A stretch of 33,906 bases of DNA from Fibrobacter sp. (GCF_017545445.1 NZ_JAFWOM010000099.1:1-33906), one strand, 5' to 3'; positions 7,909 to 15,839 are shown, counted from the stretch's first letter. A program made the numbers and translations. The notes: a model not told the origin generated them from the sequence alone.

Positions 7909-8472
7909 CTACCGATCGCCTTTGTTGCCGGAGTCGCCTTTTTCTAATCGCATCTGCTGGAAAAAGCCTTTCAAAAGGCCGAGGCATTCGTCGGCAAGAA
8001 CGCCGCTCGTGACTTCTACAACGCGCTTGAGGGCATTGCCGGTAATGACATCTATTGTCGTACCGCAGCCGCCAAAGCGAGAATCCGGCGAGCCATAGAC
8101 CACACGCGAAATGCGACTATTGAGAATGGCTCCTGCGCACATGGGACACGGTTCGAGCGTCACGTAGAGCGTACAGCCGTCCAGACGCCAGTTGTCGAGC
8201 GTACTTGCGGCAGTTCCAATCGCGATGATTTCGGCATGGGCGGTCGCGTCCTTGAGCTGTTCGACTTGGTTGTAGCCCTTCCCTATCACCACACCGTCTT
8301 TCACGATAACGCAACCGATGGGGATTTCCTTCATGTCAAAAGCAATCTGCGCCTGACGAAGCGCCATACGCATGAAACGAATATCCTGTTCGGAGGTATG
8401 GGCTATGGGCTCGCTCGTTACACTCGCTTTGAGGTCTGGGGCTTGAGAATCTTTGTCAGTTACGTTATTCAT
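7909..8472 (-). CDS. tadA: tRNA-specific adenosine deaminase TadA
   Basis: The product deaminates the wobble adenosine (A34 to inosine) in tRNA-Arg(ACG). The zinc-dependent cytidine-deaminase fold is clear: HAE (TAHAEIIAI, catalytic Glu) and PCPMCAGA supply the zinc ligands. NSRISRVVYG and GVLADECLGLLKGFF are also typical of the family. At 187 residues it is slightly longer than Escherichia coli TadA (167) because of about 33 extra N-terminal residues. That extension is partly encoded by a genomic repeat found also at 7594-7618, so translation may start instead at Met34 (8373), close to where other TadA proteins start. The SD signals do not decide between them. Confidence 0.93.
   Translation of the reverse strand: MNNVTDKDSQAPDLKASVTSEPIAHTSEQDIRFMRMALRQAQIAFDMKEIPIGCVIVKDGVVIGKGYNQVEQLKDATAHAEIIAIGTAASTLDNWRLDGCTLYVTLEPCPMCAGAILNSRISRVVYGSPDSRFGGCGTTIDVITGNALKRVVEVTSGVLADECLGLLKGFFQQMRLEKGDSGNKGDR
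8406..8430. repeat. Dispersed repeat copy inside tadA
   Basis: These 25 nt match 7594-7618 at 24 positions. Here they encode part of the non-conserved N-terminal extension of TadA (around residues 15-22). The same word group (CATAGCCC, GCTCGCTCGTT) also occurs in intergenic DNA near 7866 and 9262. Confidence 0.7.
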
Positions 8473-8480
8473 ACTAAAAC

Positions 8481-8807
8481 CTATTTATTTTTATCATCAT
8501 TATCGTGTTTAAACAAACACCAAATAAACAAATCCCAAATATACCATCGAGGAAAAAAAAGAGCATACCAAATAAGTAAGGACAAAAAAATTGTAAAAAT
8601 TAAATCATCCCTAAAACAAGGACCGTAATCCGTAACAAAAGCTACAATTGCACAGATTACAGGCAAGGCTATCAACCTGACTTTCCGCCGTATTGACCTA
8701 TGCTTCGTAAATTGACCAGCATCCGTCAAGATTCCAATTACTATACAAACCACAAGCACGGCAAGCCAGACGATTTCATCATGGTATAAAGTCAAAAAAT
8801 CAGTCAT
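8481..8807 (-). CDS. Small three-helix membrane protein
   Basis: A 108-residue protein with three hydrophobic segments, at about residues 12-29, 44-60 and 69-86, and a charged C-terminus (KHDNDDKNK). I do not recognise a family. It lies between tadA and another small membrane-anchored protein, all leftward. Low GC content sets it apart from tadA and suggests recent acquisition or weak constraint. It could be a non-conserved ORF, but the length and regular membrane pattern favour a real gene. Confidence 0.55.
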   Translation of the reverse strand: MTDFLTLYHDEIVWLAVLVVCIVIGILTDAGQFTKHRSIRRKVRLIALPVICAIVAFVTDYGPCFRDDLIFTIFLSLLIWYALFFPRWYIWDLFIWCLFKHDNDDKNK

Positions 8808-8849
8808 AACGCATTAATGTAAAAAAAATATCGACACCCATAAAATACC

Positions 8850-9224
8850 TTACAACTTGTCGATCCATTCGCGAACGCCGTCACCGGAATTACGGTATTT
8901 TTTTACAAACTCATAATATTTTTCTTTATCCAAAGTATCCTTGCCTTCGCGTTTTTCCTTGCTTATTTTCATCGCTACATCAAAAGGATCTTCACCTGCA
9001 ATATCATACATATCTTCATCCATCATTTTTGATGCTTCATCATATGCCACTACTTTTCCAGAGATTTCCTTCCCGTCTCGTTTTTCCTTACCCACCTTCA
9101 GAGCGATATCAAAAAGGTCATCAGAAATTTTTTGCGACCTCGCAGGATCAGGATTCTTGTAGTCATTCCAAATACGGAGACCCATAATGAGAACTGCAAG
9201 TAATATTAAAAGAACCGTTTCCAT
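8850..9224 (-). CDS. Small membrane-anchored protein with a duplicated motif
   Basis: A 124-residue protein with one N-terminal membrane helix (METVLLILLAVLIMGLRIW) and a highly charged soluble tail. The tail contains an internal duplication: FDIALKVGKEKRDGKEI (around residue 37) and FDVAMKISKEKREGKDT (around residue 80). The repeats differ mainly by conservative changes, which supports a real coding sequence. There is no recognised family. The rest of the protein is predicted helical, with topology of a single-pass protein facing the cytoplasm or periplasm. Confidence 0.6.
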   Translation of the reverse strand: METVLLILLAVLIMGLRIWNDYKNPDPARSQKISDDLFDIALKVGKEKRDGKEISGKVVAYDEASKMMDEDMYDIAGEDPFDVAMKISKEKREGKDTLDKEKYYEFVKKYRNSGDGVREWIDKL

Positions 9225-9289
9225 AAAGCAAGCGACCCCAAAGCGAACTTGTGAGCGTGCTCATAGCCCACAGGCACGAAGTGCCGACC

Positions 9290-10279
9290 TCACACCCCTC
9301 TCCCGTACGCGCAGTAGCTATCCTCTTGCATGTAGTCGCCGTCGTGGTAGTAGGCTGCACGGGCACGGCAGCCACCGCAGCGGTCGTTGAACTTGCACTT
9401 TCCGCAAGCCCCGTCATACGCCTTGGTGCGGAGTTTCTTGAACACTTCGGCATTCGCCCAAATTTCGTCAAACGGTGTATCGTGAACATCGCCCGCTTCT
9501 TCCATCATGTAGGCGCAGGGACGAACCTTGCCGATCGGACTTACGATACAATAGTCAAGACCTGCGAGGCAACCGCGGCTGTAACGAGTTTTGATGTCGA
9601 GCTGGTCTGCAATGCGGAGAAACTGCGGAGCGCAAGTCGGCTTCACTGGGATTCCAAGCGTACGGCTCTTTTCCATAATCTTGCGCAACAAGCCTTCGTA
9701 TTCGGCAACGCGGAGCGCATGTCCTTCAATTTCCTTGCCGCGCCCCACCGGAATCAAAAAGAAAATCTGGTGGTTCACTGCACCGATTTCCTTGACCCAG
9801 TCCATGATGTCGAAAATTTCGTTCTGGTTCCAATCCATGATAGTTGTATGAATTTGGAACGGAAGGCCAGCCGCCTTGCAGTTTTCGATACCCATCAACG
9901 TGAGTTCAAACGCATTCGGAAGGCCGCGAAAATCGTTGTGGCGCTTGGGATCGATGCTATCGACGCTGATACCCATCGCCATGGCCCCCGCTTCCTTGAG
10001 CTTGAGCGCCAAATCGTGCGTGATAAGCGTTCCGTTCGTGCCAAAAACCGGGCGAAGCCCACGCTCACGGGCATGAGCCACAAGTTCCACGATATCCGGG
10101 CGCGTCATCGGTTCGCCACCACTAAAAATCATGATTTTGAATCCGGCTTTGGCAATTTCGTCAATAAGCTTGAGAGCCTCTGCTGTCGTCAACTCGGCAG
10201 CCTTATTTTCTCCTGCATCCTGGTAGCAGTGTTTACACGTCAAATTACACTTATTCGTAGTCATCCAAGAGACGATCAT
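9290..10279 (-). CDS. Radical SAM/SPASM protein of the AhbD/NirJ type
   Basis: A 329-residue iron-sulfur enzyme. The radical SAM cluster motif is CNLTCKHC (Cys11, 15, 18). It is followed by GGEP (FSGGEPMTRPDI), GTNGTLI, MGISVDSIDP and PFQIHTTIMDWN, then a C-terminal SPASM-like Cys set (CAPQF, RGCLAG, YCIVSP, RPCAYM, CGKCKFNDRCGGCRA, SYCAYG). The order and wording closely recall the AhbC/AhbD/NirJ group, which act in alternative haem or haem d1 synthesis; cofactor- or peptide-modifying paralogues look very similar. No other haem genes are nearby. I place the start at the ATG at 10279, which has GAGG 8 nt upstream and matches the usual short N-terminus. A TTG at 10297 would add six residues. 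Confidence 0.85.
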   Translation of the reverse strand: MIVSWMTTNKCNLTCKHCYQDAGENKAAELTTAEALKLIDEIAKAGFKIMIFSGGEPMTRPDIVELVAHARERGLRPVFGTNGTLITHDLALKLKEAGAMAMGISVDSIDPKRHNDFRGLPNAFELTLMGIENCKAAGLPFQIHTTIMDWNQNEIFDIMDWVKEIGAVNHQIFFLIPVGRGKEIEGHALRVAEYEGLLRKIMEKSRTLGIPVKPTCAPQFLRIADQLDIKTRYSRGCLAGLDYCIVSPIGKVRPCAYMMEEAGDVHDTPFDEIWANAEVFKKLRTKAYDGACGKCKFNDRCGGCRARAAYYHDGDYMQEDSYCAYGRGV

Positions 10280-10345
10280 GCCATAGACCTCATTCAAAAT
10301 GTTTTAGCCACCAAGAAGTATCTGTAACAAATACCGTGTATGGCG

Positions 10346-10370
10346 ATCCCCGAATAAATCGGGGATGACA
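10346..10370. repeat. Short palindrome ending in GGGGATGACA
   Basis: ATCCCCGA (10346-10353) and TCGGGGAT (10359-10366) form a perfect 8-bp stem, followed directly by TGACA. It belongs to the same loose family as palindromes at 7734-7782, 20411-20433, 23770-23812 and 28292-28316. Confidence 0.65.
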
Positions 10371-10403
10371 TCGCAAATATAGAAAATGCATTCCTGATAA
10401 AAA

Positions 10404-10433
10404 AAAGCCCGGTCGTTTGGACGGTCGGGCTTT
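10404..10433 (-). terminator. Rho-independent terminator
   Basis: AAAGCCCG (10404-10411) pairs with CGGGCTTT (10426-10433), with further pairing inward. On the minus strand the stem is followed by a run of T. It lies 25 nt past the stop of the lipoprotein gene ending at 10459. Confidence 0.85.
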
Positions 10434-10458
10434 AATGCGAAACGCTTTCCGAAAAAGA

Positions 10459-10836
10459 CTACTGCATTATTAAAGTCTGAAGTTCAGAACAAGTCAAACT
10501 TGAAAGGGTTTCATCATAAATAAGAACAGTCAAATGCGCACCATCCATTTCATAATTACATTTGGACTTAGATCCTTTCGGGCATCCAGAACCAAAAGAG
10601 ACGTCGGGTGTACCCGGCACGGCTGAAGCCAATTCTTCCTTGCATTGCTTTTCAGCATCTTGCATATCATCCGATTCGATACATGCATGAATATTCCCTA
10701 ATACAGGAACTGTTGATTTGATATCACAAGATTTAACAGAACCACCGGTGGAGGAAGTGGAAGAAGAATCATCATCACCACACGCGGTGAAAATTGCAGC
10801 CGCGGCAATCATGGAGGCAAGAATGAATTTTTTCAT
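10459..10836 (-). CDS. Small Cys-rich lipoprotein (tandem family, copy 1)
   Basis: A 125-residue lipoprotein with signal MKKFILASMIAAAAIFTAC (lipobox FTAC, Cys19), a Ser/Thr/Gly linker and a small Cys-containing domain. The domain has SCDIKS, HACIES, CKEELA, FGSGCPKGSKSKCNYEM and a final LTCSELQTL. Two more members follow upstream (10927-11267 and 11367-11747). They share the C..C spacing and the GSGCPxGxKxxC motif, so six conserved Cys probably form disulfides. SD AAGGAAT precedes the ATG. Function unknown; location is presumably the outer membrane or surface. Confidence 0.85.
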   Translation of the reverse strand: MKKFILASMIAAAAIFTACGDDDSSSTSSTGGSVKSCDIKSTVPVLGNIHACIESDDMQDAEKQCKEELASAVPGTPDVSFGSGCPKGSKSKCNYEMDGAHLTVLIYDETLSSLTCSELQTLIMQ

Positions 10837-10926
10837 ATTTATTCCTTTTATACAGTTTCACTTTCTATAATGTAATAAAAATGTTCAGATGTAAAAATAC
10901 AAGCAACGCAATAATACCTATTGCGA

Positions 10927-11267
10927 TTAAAATCCGCGAATTCGCCTACAATTCATTTGTGCAATTTCTTCATTATAGACATAAATTGTATAAGGATGCC
11001 CCGGAACAAGTTCCGCATCACATATTTTCAAAGCACCACTGGGACATCCTCTCCCAGGTGTAAAGATTGTTTTATACGAAAAAGGAACGGAATCTTCTTT
11101 ACAATCCGTAAAATCCTCTTCAGCCGATTCGTAACAAATGTGATTATCACTTGGACCTTCAACAGAAAGCTGCTCGCACGAATAAACGTTGCTGTTACTT
11201 GAAGAATCACTGCAAGCCATGAAAATAGCGACTCCAGAAGCCATAGAAACAAGAATGATTTTTTCAT
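10927..11267 (-). pseudogene. Small lipoprotein with start-proximal frameshift (copy 2)
   Basis: The ATG at 11267 has an SD-like GAGAAA upstream and aligns with the starts of its two neighbours. It is followed by only six A (11259-11264), so the frame reads MKKSFLFLW and fails to make a lipoprotein. One more A restores MKKIILVSMASGVAIFMAC, a proper lipobox signal, and then the full Cys domain (YSCEQLS, HICYES, GRGCPSGALKIC, MNCRRI). The domain frame is open from 11322, but that start is a TTG inside the terminator of the upstream gene and gives no signal sequence. This is therefore a one-base deletion, a slippage-controlled gene, or a sequencing error in a homopolymer. The protein domain itself shows no other damage. 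Confidence 0.75.
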
Positions 11268-11313
11268 ATATTTCTCTTTGATACAAATTCACTTTATATA
11301 ATGTAATAAAAAT

Positions 11314-11334
11314 GCCCGGCAATTACAACCGGGC
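11314..11334 (-). terminator. Rho-independent terminator of lipoprotein copy 3
   Basis: GCCCGG (11314-11319) pairs with CCGGGC (11329-11334). On the minus strand it is followed by ATTTTTATT. It lies 33 nt beyond the stop at 11367, which separates the transcription units of the tandem lipoproteins. Confidence 0.75.
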
Positions 11335-11366
11335 GGATATAGAATTTATTTCAAATAACTTTGTTA

Positions 11367-11747
11367 CTAGAATTCTTTCATAAGCTGATCACAAGACATT
11401 GATGCATACATTGCATCATAGAAATATGCAGTGACTTCGATGCCGTTTCTTGTACCCGTGCAAGTTTTCTTGTGGCCACTAGGACATCCGCTTCCAAACG
11501 TTCCTTCATATTTCATGGTCATACCTTCATCCGTCTCTTCACCAGTAATTTCTTCACATTCTTTCTTTGCGGCTTCAGACGAAGTGGCTTCCATGCAAGT
11601 ATGGGCCATTTGTACGCCACCTACAGAGACCTTTACATCGCAAGATGCGAGTTTGCCGCTACCGCCGGATGTTGAATTATCGTCATCGCCGCAAGCAGTG
11701 AACATTGCTGCTGCAGCAATCATGGATGCAAGAATAATTTTTTTCAT
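11367..11747 (-). CDS. Small Cys-rich lipoprotein (tandem family, copy 3)
   Basis: A 126-residue lipoprotein with signal MKKIILASMIAAAAMFTAC (Cys19) and linker GDDDNSTSGGSG. The domain shows SCDVKV, HTCMEA, KKECEEIT, FGSGCPSGHKKTC and SMSCDQLM, the same Cys layout as copies 1 and 2. SD AAGGAAA lies 7 nt before the ATG. The start codon is followed by seven A, which keeps the frame; this is the intact reference for the six-A tract in copy 2. It is divergent from fabF across about 140 bp of AT-rich DNA, which must hold both promoters; I could not place them confidently. Confidence 0.86.
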   Translation of the reverse strand: MKKIILASMIAAAAMFTACGDDDNSTSGGSGKLASCDVKVSVGGVQMAHTCMEATSSEAAKKECEEITGEETDEGMTMKYEGTFGSGCPSGHKKTCTGTRNGIEVTAYFYDAMYASMSCDQLMKEF

Positions 11748-11884
11748 AGTTTTTCCTTGTTGGGTTATAATTTAGTCCTTAATATAAATAAAAAATAAGA
11801 GAAAAGTATATAATTTCTGTAATTATAAATGAAACAAACTTGGTTTTTCCATTTTTTTGATAAAAAAAGCTATTTTAAGTCCAT

Positions 11885-13138
11885 ATGATGAATAGAAGAA
11901 GAGTTGTTATTACTGGTATGGGTGCTGTGACGCCCATTGGCAAGTCCGCCCCCGAACTTTGGAACGCCATCAAAGCAGGCAAATGCGGCATCGGCCCAAT
12001 TACATTGTTCGATGCGACGAACTGCCCTGTGAAAATTGCAGCAGAAGTCAAAGATTTTAAACCCGAAGAACACGGCATCGACCCGAAAGAAGCCCGCCGC
12101 ATGGCCCGCTTCACGCAGTTCCTCGTCGCAGCCGCGAACGAAGCGGTCAAGGACGCAAACCTCAGCCGCGAACAGCTCGCCGAAGACACGACCGGCATCG
12201 TCGCAGGGAACGGTCTTGGAGGCCAGGACGTAGTCGAAGAAACGTACAGCAAATATCTCGAAGGTGGCCGCCGCAGAGTCTCTCCGCTTGCCATGCCGGA
12301 ACTGATTGCAAACGAAGCATGCGCAAACGTCTCCATCGCGCTTGGCATTACAGGCTCCGCCTGGACAGTCTGCACCGCTTGTGCCTCCGGCACGGATGCT
12401 ATCGGTGCAGCCCTTGACGCAGTTCGCTCCGGACGTTTGGACGTCTGCCTCGCCGGCGGTTCCGAAAGCGCAATTACAGATTATTCCATCAAGAGTTTTG
12501 CGGGCATGCACGCCCTCACCGACAAGTTTAATGACGCACCAGAAAAAGCATCACGCCCGTTCGACAAGGACCGCAGCGGTTTCGTCATGGGAGAAGCTGG
12601 TGCTATCCTCGTGCTCGAAGAACTCGAACACGCCAAGGCCCGCGGTGCAAAGATTTACGCCGAAGTCGCCGGTTACGGTTCTTCTGCCGACGCTTACCAC
12701 ATTACAAGCCCGCGCCCAGGTGGAGAAACGTGTGCCAAGGCCATGGTCAAGGCTTTGAAAGACGCTGAAATCGCCCCGACGGATGTAGATTACTATAACG
12801 CCCACGGTACTTCGACGCACTTGAACGACCTCACCGAAACGCAAATGCTCAAAATTGCGCTCGGCGAACACGCTTACAAGATCAAGGTTTCAAGCACCAA
12901 GAGCATGACCGGCCATTGCGTCGGTGCAGCAGGCGTTATCGAAGCAATGATCAGCACCCTCGCCATCTGCGACTCGTTCTACCCCGCGACCATCAACCTT
13001 GACAACCCGGACGCAGAATGCGATCTTGACTACGTGCCGCACAAGGGCGTTGAAGGCAACATTGACGTTGCCGTGTCTGCCTCGCTCGGCTTCGGTGGCC
13101 ACAATGGTATTGTGGTCATCAAGAAGTTTAAGCCGTAG
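11885..13138 (+). CDS. fabF: 3-oxoacyl-ACP synthase II (FabF)
   Basis: A 417-residue beta-ketoacyl-ACP synthase that condenses acyl-ACP with malonyl-ACP in fatty acid elongation in the cytosol. The thiolase-fold Cys-His-His triad is complete: Cys166 in TACASGTDAIG, His307 in NAHGTSTHLND and His344 in KSMTGHCVGAAG, with Lys339. N-terminal RRVVITGMGAVTPIG and C-terminal ASLGFGGHNG are also typical, and length is normal (about 410). Two adjacent ATG codons (11885 and 11888) are possible starts. No acpP or other fab genes lie next to it. The codon use is markedly more GC-rich than in the flanking lipoprotein genes, as expected for a highly expressed core gene. Confidence 0.96.
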   Translation: MMNRRRVVITGMGAVTPIGKSAPELWNAIKAGKCGIGPITLFDATNCPVKIAAEVKDFKPEEHGIDPKEARRMARFTQFLVAAANEAVKDANLSREQLAEDTTGIVAGNGLGGQDVVEETYSKYLEGGRRRVSPLAMPELIANEACANVSIALGITGSAWTVCTACASGTDAIGAALDAVRSGRLDVCLAGGSESAITDYSIKSFAGMHALTDKFNDAPEKASRPFDKDRSGFVMGEAGAILVLEELEHAKARGAKIYAEVAGYGSSADAYHITSPRPGGETCAKAMVKALKDAEIAPTDVDYYNAHGTSTHLNDLTETQMLKIALGEHAYKIKVSSTKSMTGHCVGAAGVIEAMISTLAICDSFYPATINLDNPDAECDLDYVPHKGVEGNIDVAVSASLGFGGHNGIVVIKKFKP

Positions 13139-13216
13139 GCTCTGATTCGGGTTGGTGGTTCTGCCGACAGTTTTCTGTTGTTTTTCAACAATATTGGAAC
13201 TAAATTTAAGTAGGAT

Positions 13217-14938
13217 ATGATTGAAAAAAAACGGAAAATTTTAGGAAGCCTGATTGCCATGTTGCTGATCGTATTGATTGGCTTCGCAATTGTTGATGTC
13301 AGACAAAAAGGCGTTTTCGATTCCGTAATCAAATTAAACCATGGCTGGACTCTCATTTTTCACGGCGACACAACAGATGTCAAATCCACTGAGAAATTTG
13401 CGATACCCGAAAAAATTGTCCGCGGCGACTCGCTCATTTTAAGGAGAACTCTTTCTAAAGACATCCCTGATAACCCGGTGCTTCGATTTAAGACCTATCA
13501 AACTTTTGTAGAAGCATTCCGCGATGGCAACAGGCTTTATTCAAACGGGGAATCTGACTACTATAATCACGGCCTAATCGGTAGCGGCGTTCATTTTGTG
13601 TATCTAGGCACAACGGCATTCGAAGGCAAAACCCTCGATATTAAATTCCATTTTTCAGAAAACAATGCGTGGAACGTACTTCCCACTTTTGAAGTTCTTC
13701 CGACAAACTATGCCTTTGGAGATTTTTACGCTCGATATTCTCCAACCTTGGTCGTCGGACTATTCCTATTGCTGTTTGGCATTTTGATGCTATTCCTAAG
13801 TGCTGGAATGGTGTTTTATGGAATGAAATTTTTCCAGATCTTGATGATCGGTTTTCTGTCGGTCTGTCTCGGCATTTGGACTCTATGCTTTACCAAGCTA
13901 TTCCAATTATTCTCCTTTAATTTCACATTCAACTCTTGCCTAGAATACATCTCCCTATACTTGGCACCAATACCACTTTGTCTGCTTTTGCTCCACATGC
14001 GTTACAAGAAAATCAGCAAAAAACGCTGGTGGGGTCTCGTTGTCGTCGCAAGCCTAGATGCACTGATATTTGTAGTAACGACAATCCTGAACTTTACCCA
14101 TATTCTCCATTACCCGCAAACTTTGTGGATTTTCCATGCTTACGTGGTTTTGTGCATACTTTATTTATTTGCTTCGGAAATTTCAAACAAAAACCGTTTA
14201 GATACCCCGACAAAAATATTAACCGCAGGAGTTTCCACATTTAGTGCATTTGCGATACTTGAACTTGTGCGTTATAAATTGATGCTATATTTTCATCTGG
14301 ACAACACCATTCTTGGAATAACATGGCTCCCTTTGGGAACACTCACCTTTGTCATTCTGCTCGTCATCAGCTATATCGTTTATATGTACCGTTTGATTTC
14401 TGCAAAAGCGGAAACAGACGTTTTGTCGATAATCGCTTACAAAGATTCTTTGACGGAATTGTACAATCGTGCCAAGTGTCAGCAAATTTTTGAAATTTTA
14501 GACAACGCTACAGCAGATTTTGCAATCGTGTGCATCGACATAAACGGTCTCAAGCTTGTAAATGACAAATACGGACATAACGAAGGCGATAGACTGATTA
14601 AAGTTTTCGCATCTATATTCCAAAACGCTTTTGCGGGAATCGGGACATGCATCCGCATGGGTGGCGATGAATTTTTAGCCATCGTACGTTATGAACACAT
14701 TGATGAAATAGAAACGACTTTAGCGACAATGGCGGAGTTCCAAAAAAAGCAACGCGAAAATTTGCCTATTCCCTTAGAAGCGGCATACGGTATTGCCTAT
14801 AGGCATGAACTTCTGAATAACGATGTTATTTCAACTGAAGGAAATGTCCGTGTCAGGGCTGAAAAAATTTATCAAATGGCTGACGAACGCATGTATGCGA
14901 TGAAATTCAAGATGAAGTCAGAACTCGTGAGACGATAA
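13217..14938 (+). CDS. Membrane diguanylate cyclase (GGDEF)
   Basis: A 573-residue protein that should make cyclic di-GMP. After an N-terminal helix (about residues 9-27) comes an extracytoplasmic domain of about 150 residues with a jelly-roll-like pattern (FKTYQTFVEAFRDGNRLY, FEGKTLDIKFHFSENNAW). Seven hydrophobic segments lie from about 177 to 394, the 7TMR-DISM layout. The C-terminal GGDEF domain (about 410-565) has KDSLTELYNR, DINGLKLVNDKYGHNEGD and an intact RMGGDEF active site. No RxxD inhibitory site is seen five residues before GGDEF (AGIG there), so product inhibition at that site is not expected. It ends just before a strong terminator. The signal sensed is unknown. Confidence 0.9.
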   Translation: MIEKKRKILGSLIAMLLIVLIGFAIVDVRQKGVFDSVIKLNHGWTLIFHGDTTDVKSTEKFAIPEKIVRGDSLILRRTLSKDIPDNPVLRFKTYQTFVEAFRDGNRLYSNGESDYYNHGLIGSGVHFVYLGTTAFEGKTLDIKFHFSENNAWNVLPTFEVLPTNYAFGDFYARYSPTLVVGLFLLLFGILMLFLSAGMVFYGMKFFQILMIGFLSVCLGIWTLCFTKLFQLFSFNFTFNSCLEYISLYLAPIPLCLLLLHMRYKKISKKRWWGLVVVASLDALIFVVTTILNFTHILHYPQTLWIFHAYVVLCILYLFASEISNKNRLDTPTKILTAGVSTFSAFAILELVRYKLMLYFHLDNTILGITWLPLGTLTFVILLVISYIVYMYRLISAKAETDVLSIIAYKDSLTELYNRAKCQQIFEILDNATADFAIVCIDINGLKLVNDKYGHNEGDRLIKVFASIFQNAFAGIGTCIRMGGDEFLAIVRYEHIDEIETTLATMAEFQKKQRENLPIPLEAAYGIAYRHELLNNDVISTEGNVRVRAEKIYQMADERMYAMKFKMKSELVRR

Positions 14939-14943
14939 AAATA

Positions 14944-14967
14944 GACCTCCAAACGGAGGTCTTTTTT
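14944..14967 (+). terminator. Rho-independent terminator after the GGDEF gene
   Basis: GACCTCC (14944-14950), loop AAAC, GGAGGTC (14955-14961), then six T. It begins 5 nt after the stop codon. The reverse strand reads TATTTTTATC after the stem, so it may also stop leftward transcription. Confidence 0.9.
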
Positions 14968-15009
14968 GACCGTTTAAACTATGGTTTTAGCAATTCTGTG
15001 CAACCTAGA

Positions 15010-15744
15010 CTAAACGTTTTTATTCACGATAATCGTCTTGGCTTCGAAGGTTTCGCGGTCGATCCACTTGACCATGAGCGAGACCTTGTTGTCTTCGTTG
15101 AGAGCGTCCCAGTAAGCCTTGAGCGTTTCTTCGGCAGTATCGAAAATCGGCATGAGCTTCGGGAAACCGTTGAAAGACGGAATCGGCTTGCCGTCTGTTT
15201 CGTACGTGCTGATGAAGTGGCCAAGCCCCGGGAGAGCCTTTTCAAATTCAAACGTCATGCGTTCGCAGCCAGCATCTTCGCTGTTGTTACGGCTCTTGAG
15301 GATGGAGAGCTTATAGACTGCCGGTTCTGCATTCTTGTAGTGGATGCCGGAAATACGCGGCGTGAAGTTCGGAGCATCGTCCTCGTACTGGCGAGTGCGG
15401 AGAGCGCTTTCGAACGTGCCACCGAGATTGATGGCGTTGTAAATCGTGTCCGTCTGGTCGCCGTTCGTGATAATCTGCACGTCTTTCGTGTGGCGAGCCG
15501 GATAGTAAATGATGAGGTGCGGGTCCGTGAGCTTCGATTCGTCGAAAGCCTTCGTCTTCATGAATCCCGTATCGGCTTCGATTTCGAAAACGCGGTTGCG
15601 ACTGTTCACGCTGCGGCCCATGATCCAGTAAACTTGCACAAAGGACTTGCCGTCTGCGCTTGTGCCAAGCACGATGCCGCGTCCCGGATACGGATTCTTG
15701 GAGAGGTCGTTGAAATTCTGTTTTGCTTCGTCGATGTAAGACAT
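15010..15744 (-). CDS. IMP cyclohydrolase, PurO-like
   Basis: A 244-residue protein resembling the PF07826 (archaeal-type PurO) family, which closes the purine ring of FAICAR to give IMP. Visible landmarks are NPYPGRGIVLGTSADGKS, QVYWIMGRSVNSRNRVF, DPHLIIYYPARH, IITNGDQTDTIYNAI, YEDDAPNFTPRISGI, and a long C-terminal part. I choose the ATG at 15744 (MSYIDEAKQN). The reading frame extends 21 codons further upstream, but that part is encoded by degenerate TTAG-type repeat DNA and has no family resemblance. No other purine genes are adjacent. Codon use is GC-rich like fabF, consistent with a core metabolic gene. Confidence 0.85.
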   Translation of the reverse strand: MSYIDEAKQNFNDLSKNPYPGRGIVLGTSADGKSFVQVYWIMGRSVNSRNRVFEIEADTGFMKTKAFDESKLTDPHLIIYYPARHTKDVQIITNGDQTDTIYNAINLGGTFESALRTRQYEDDAPNFTPRISGIHYKNAEPAVYKLSILKSRNNSEDAGCERMTFEFEKALPGLGHFISTYETDGKPIPSFNGFPKLMPIFDTAEETLKAYWDALNEDNKVSLMVKWIDRETFEAKTIIVNKNV

Positions 15745-15818
15745 AGGTTTTAGGTTGTAGGTATTAGGTTTTAGGGTGGTTAGGGCGGCTTTGCCGCGTT
15801 TTTTCACAAAAATAGAAA

Positions 15819-15839
15819 AAAGGAGGGCGAGCCTCCTTT
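15819..15839 (-). terminator. Rho-independent terminator of the lipoprotein pair
   Basis: AAAGGAGG (15819-15826) pairs with CCTCCTTT (15832-15839) around a 5-nt loop. On the minus strand it continues into a T-rich tract. It lies about 33 nt past the stop at 15873. Confidence 0.85.

Noticed and set aside
9251..10327. A 358-codon rightward open frame opposite the radical SAM gene
   Set aside because: It is a mirror frame of a clear radical SAM gene with complete motifs. Its own product shows no recognisable domain and no SD.
11268..11322. TTG start at 11322 as the true start of lipoprotein copy 2
   Set aside because: It lies inside the terminator hairpin of the upstream gene, has no SD, and gives no signal peptide; the paralogues align at 11267.
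14998..15753. A 251-codon rightward frame opposite the PurO-like gene
   Set aside because: The codon pattern follows the GC-rich leftward gene; the product has no recognisable features.
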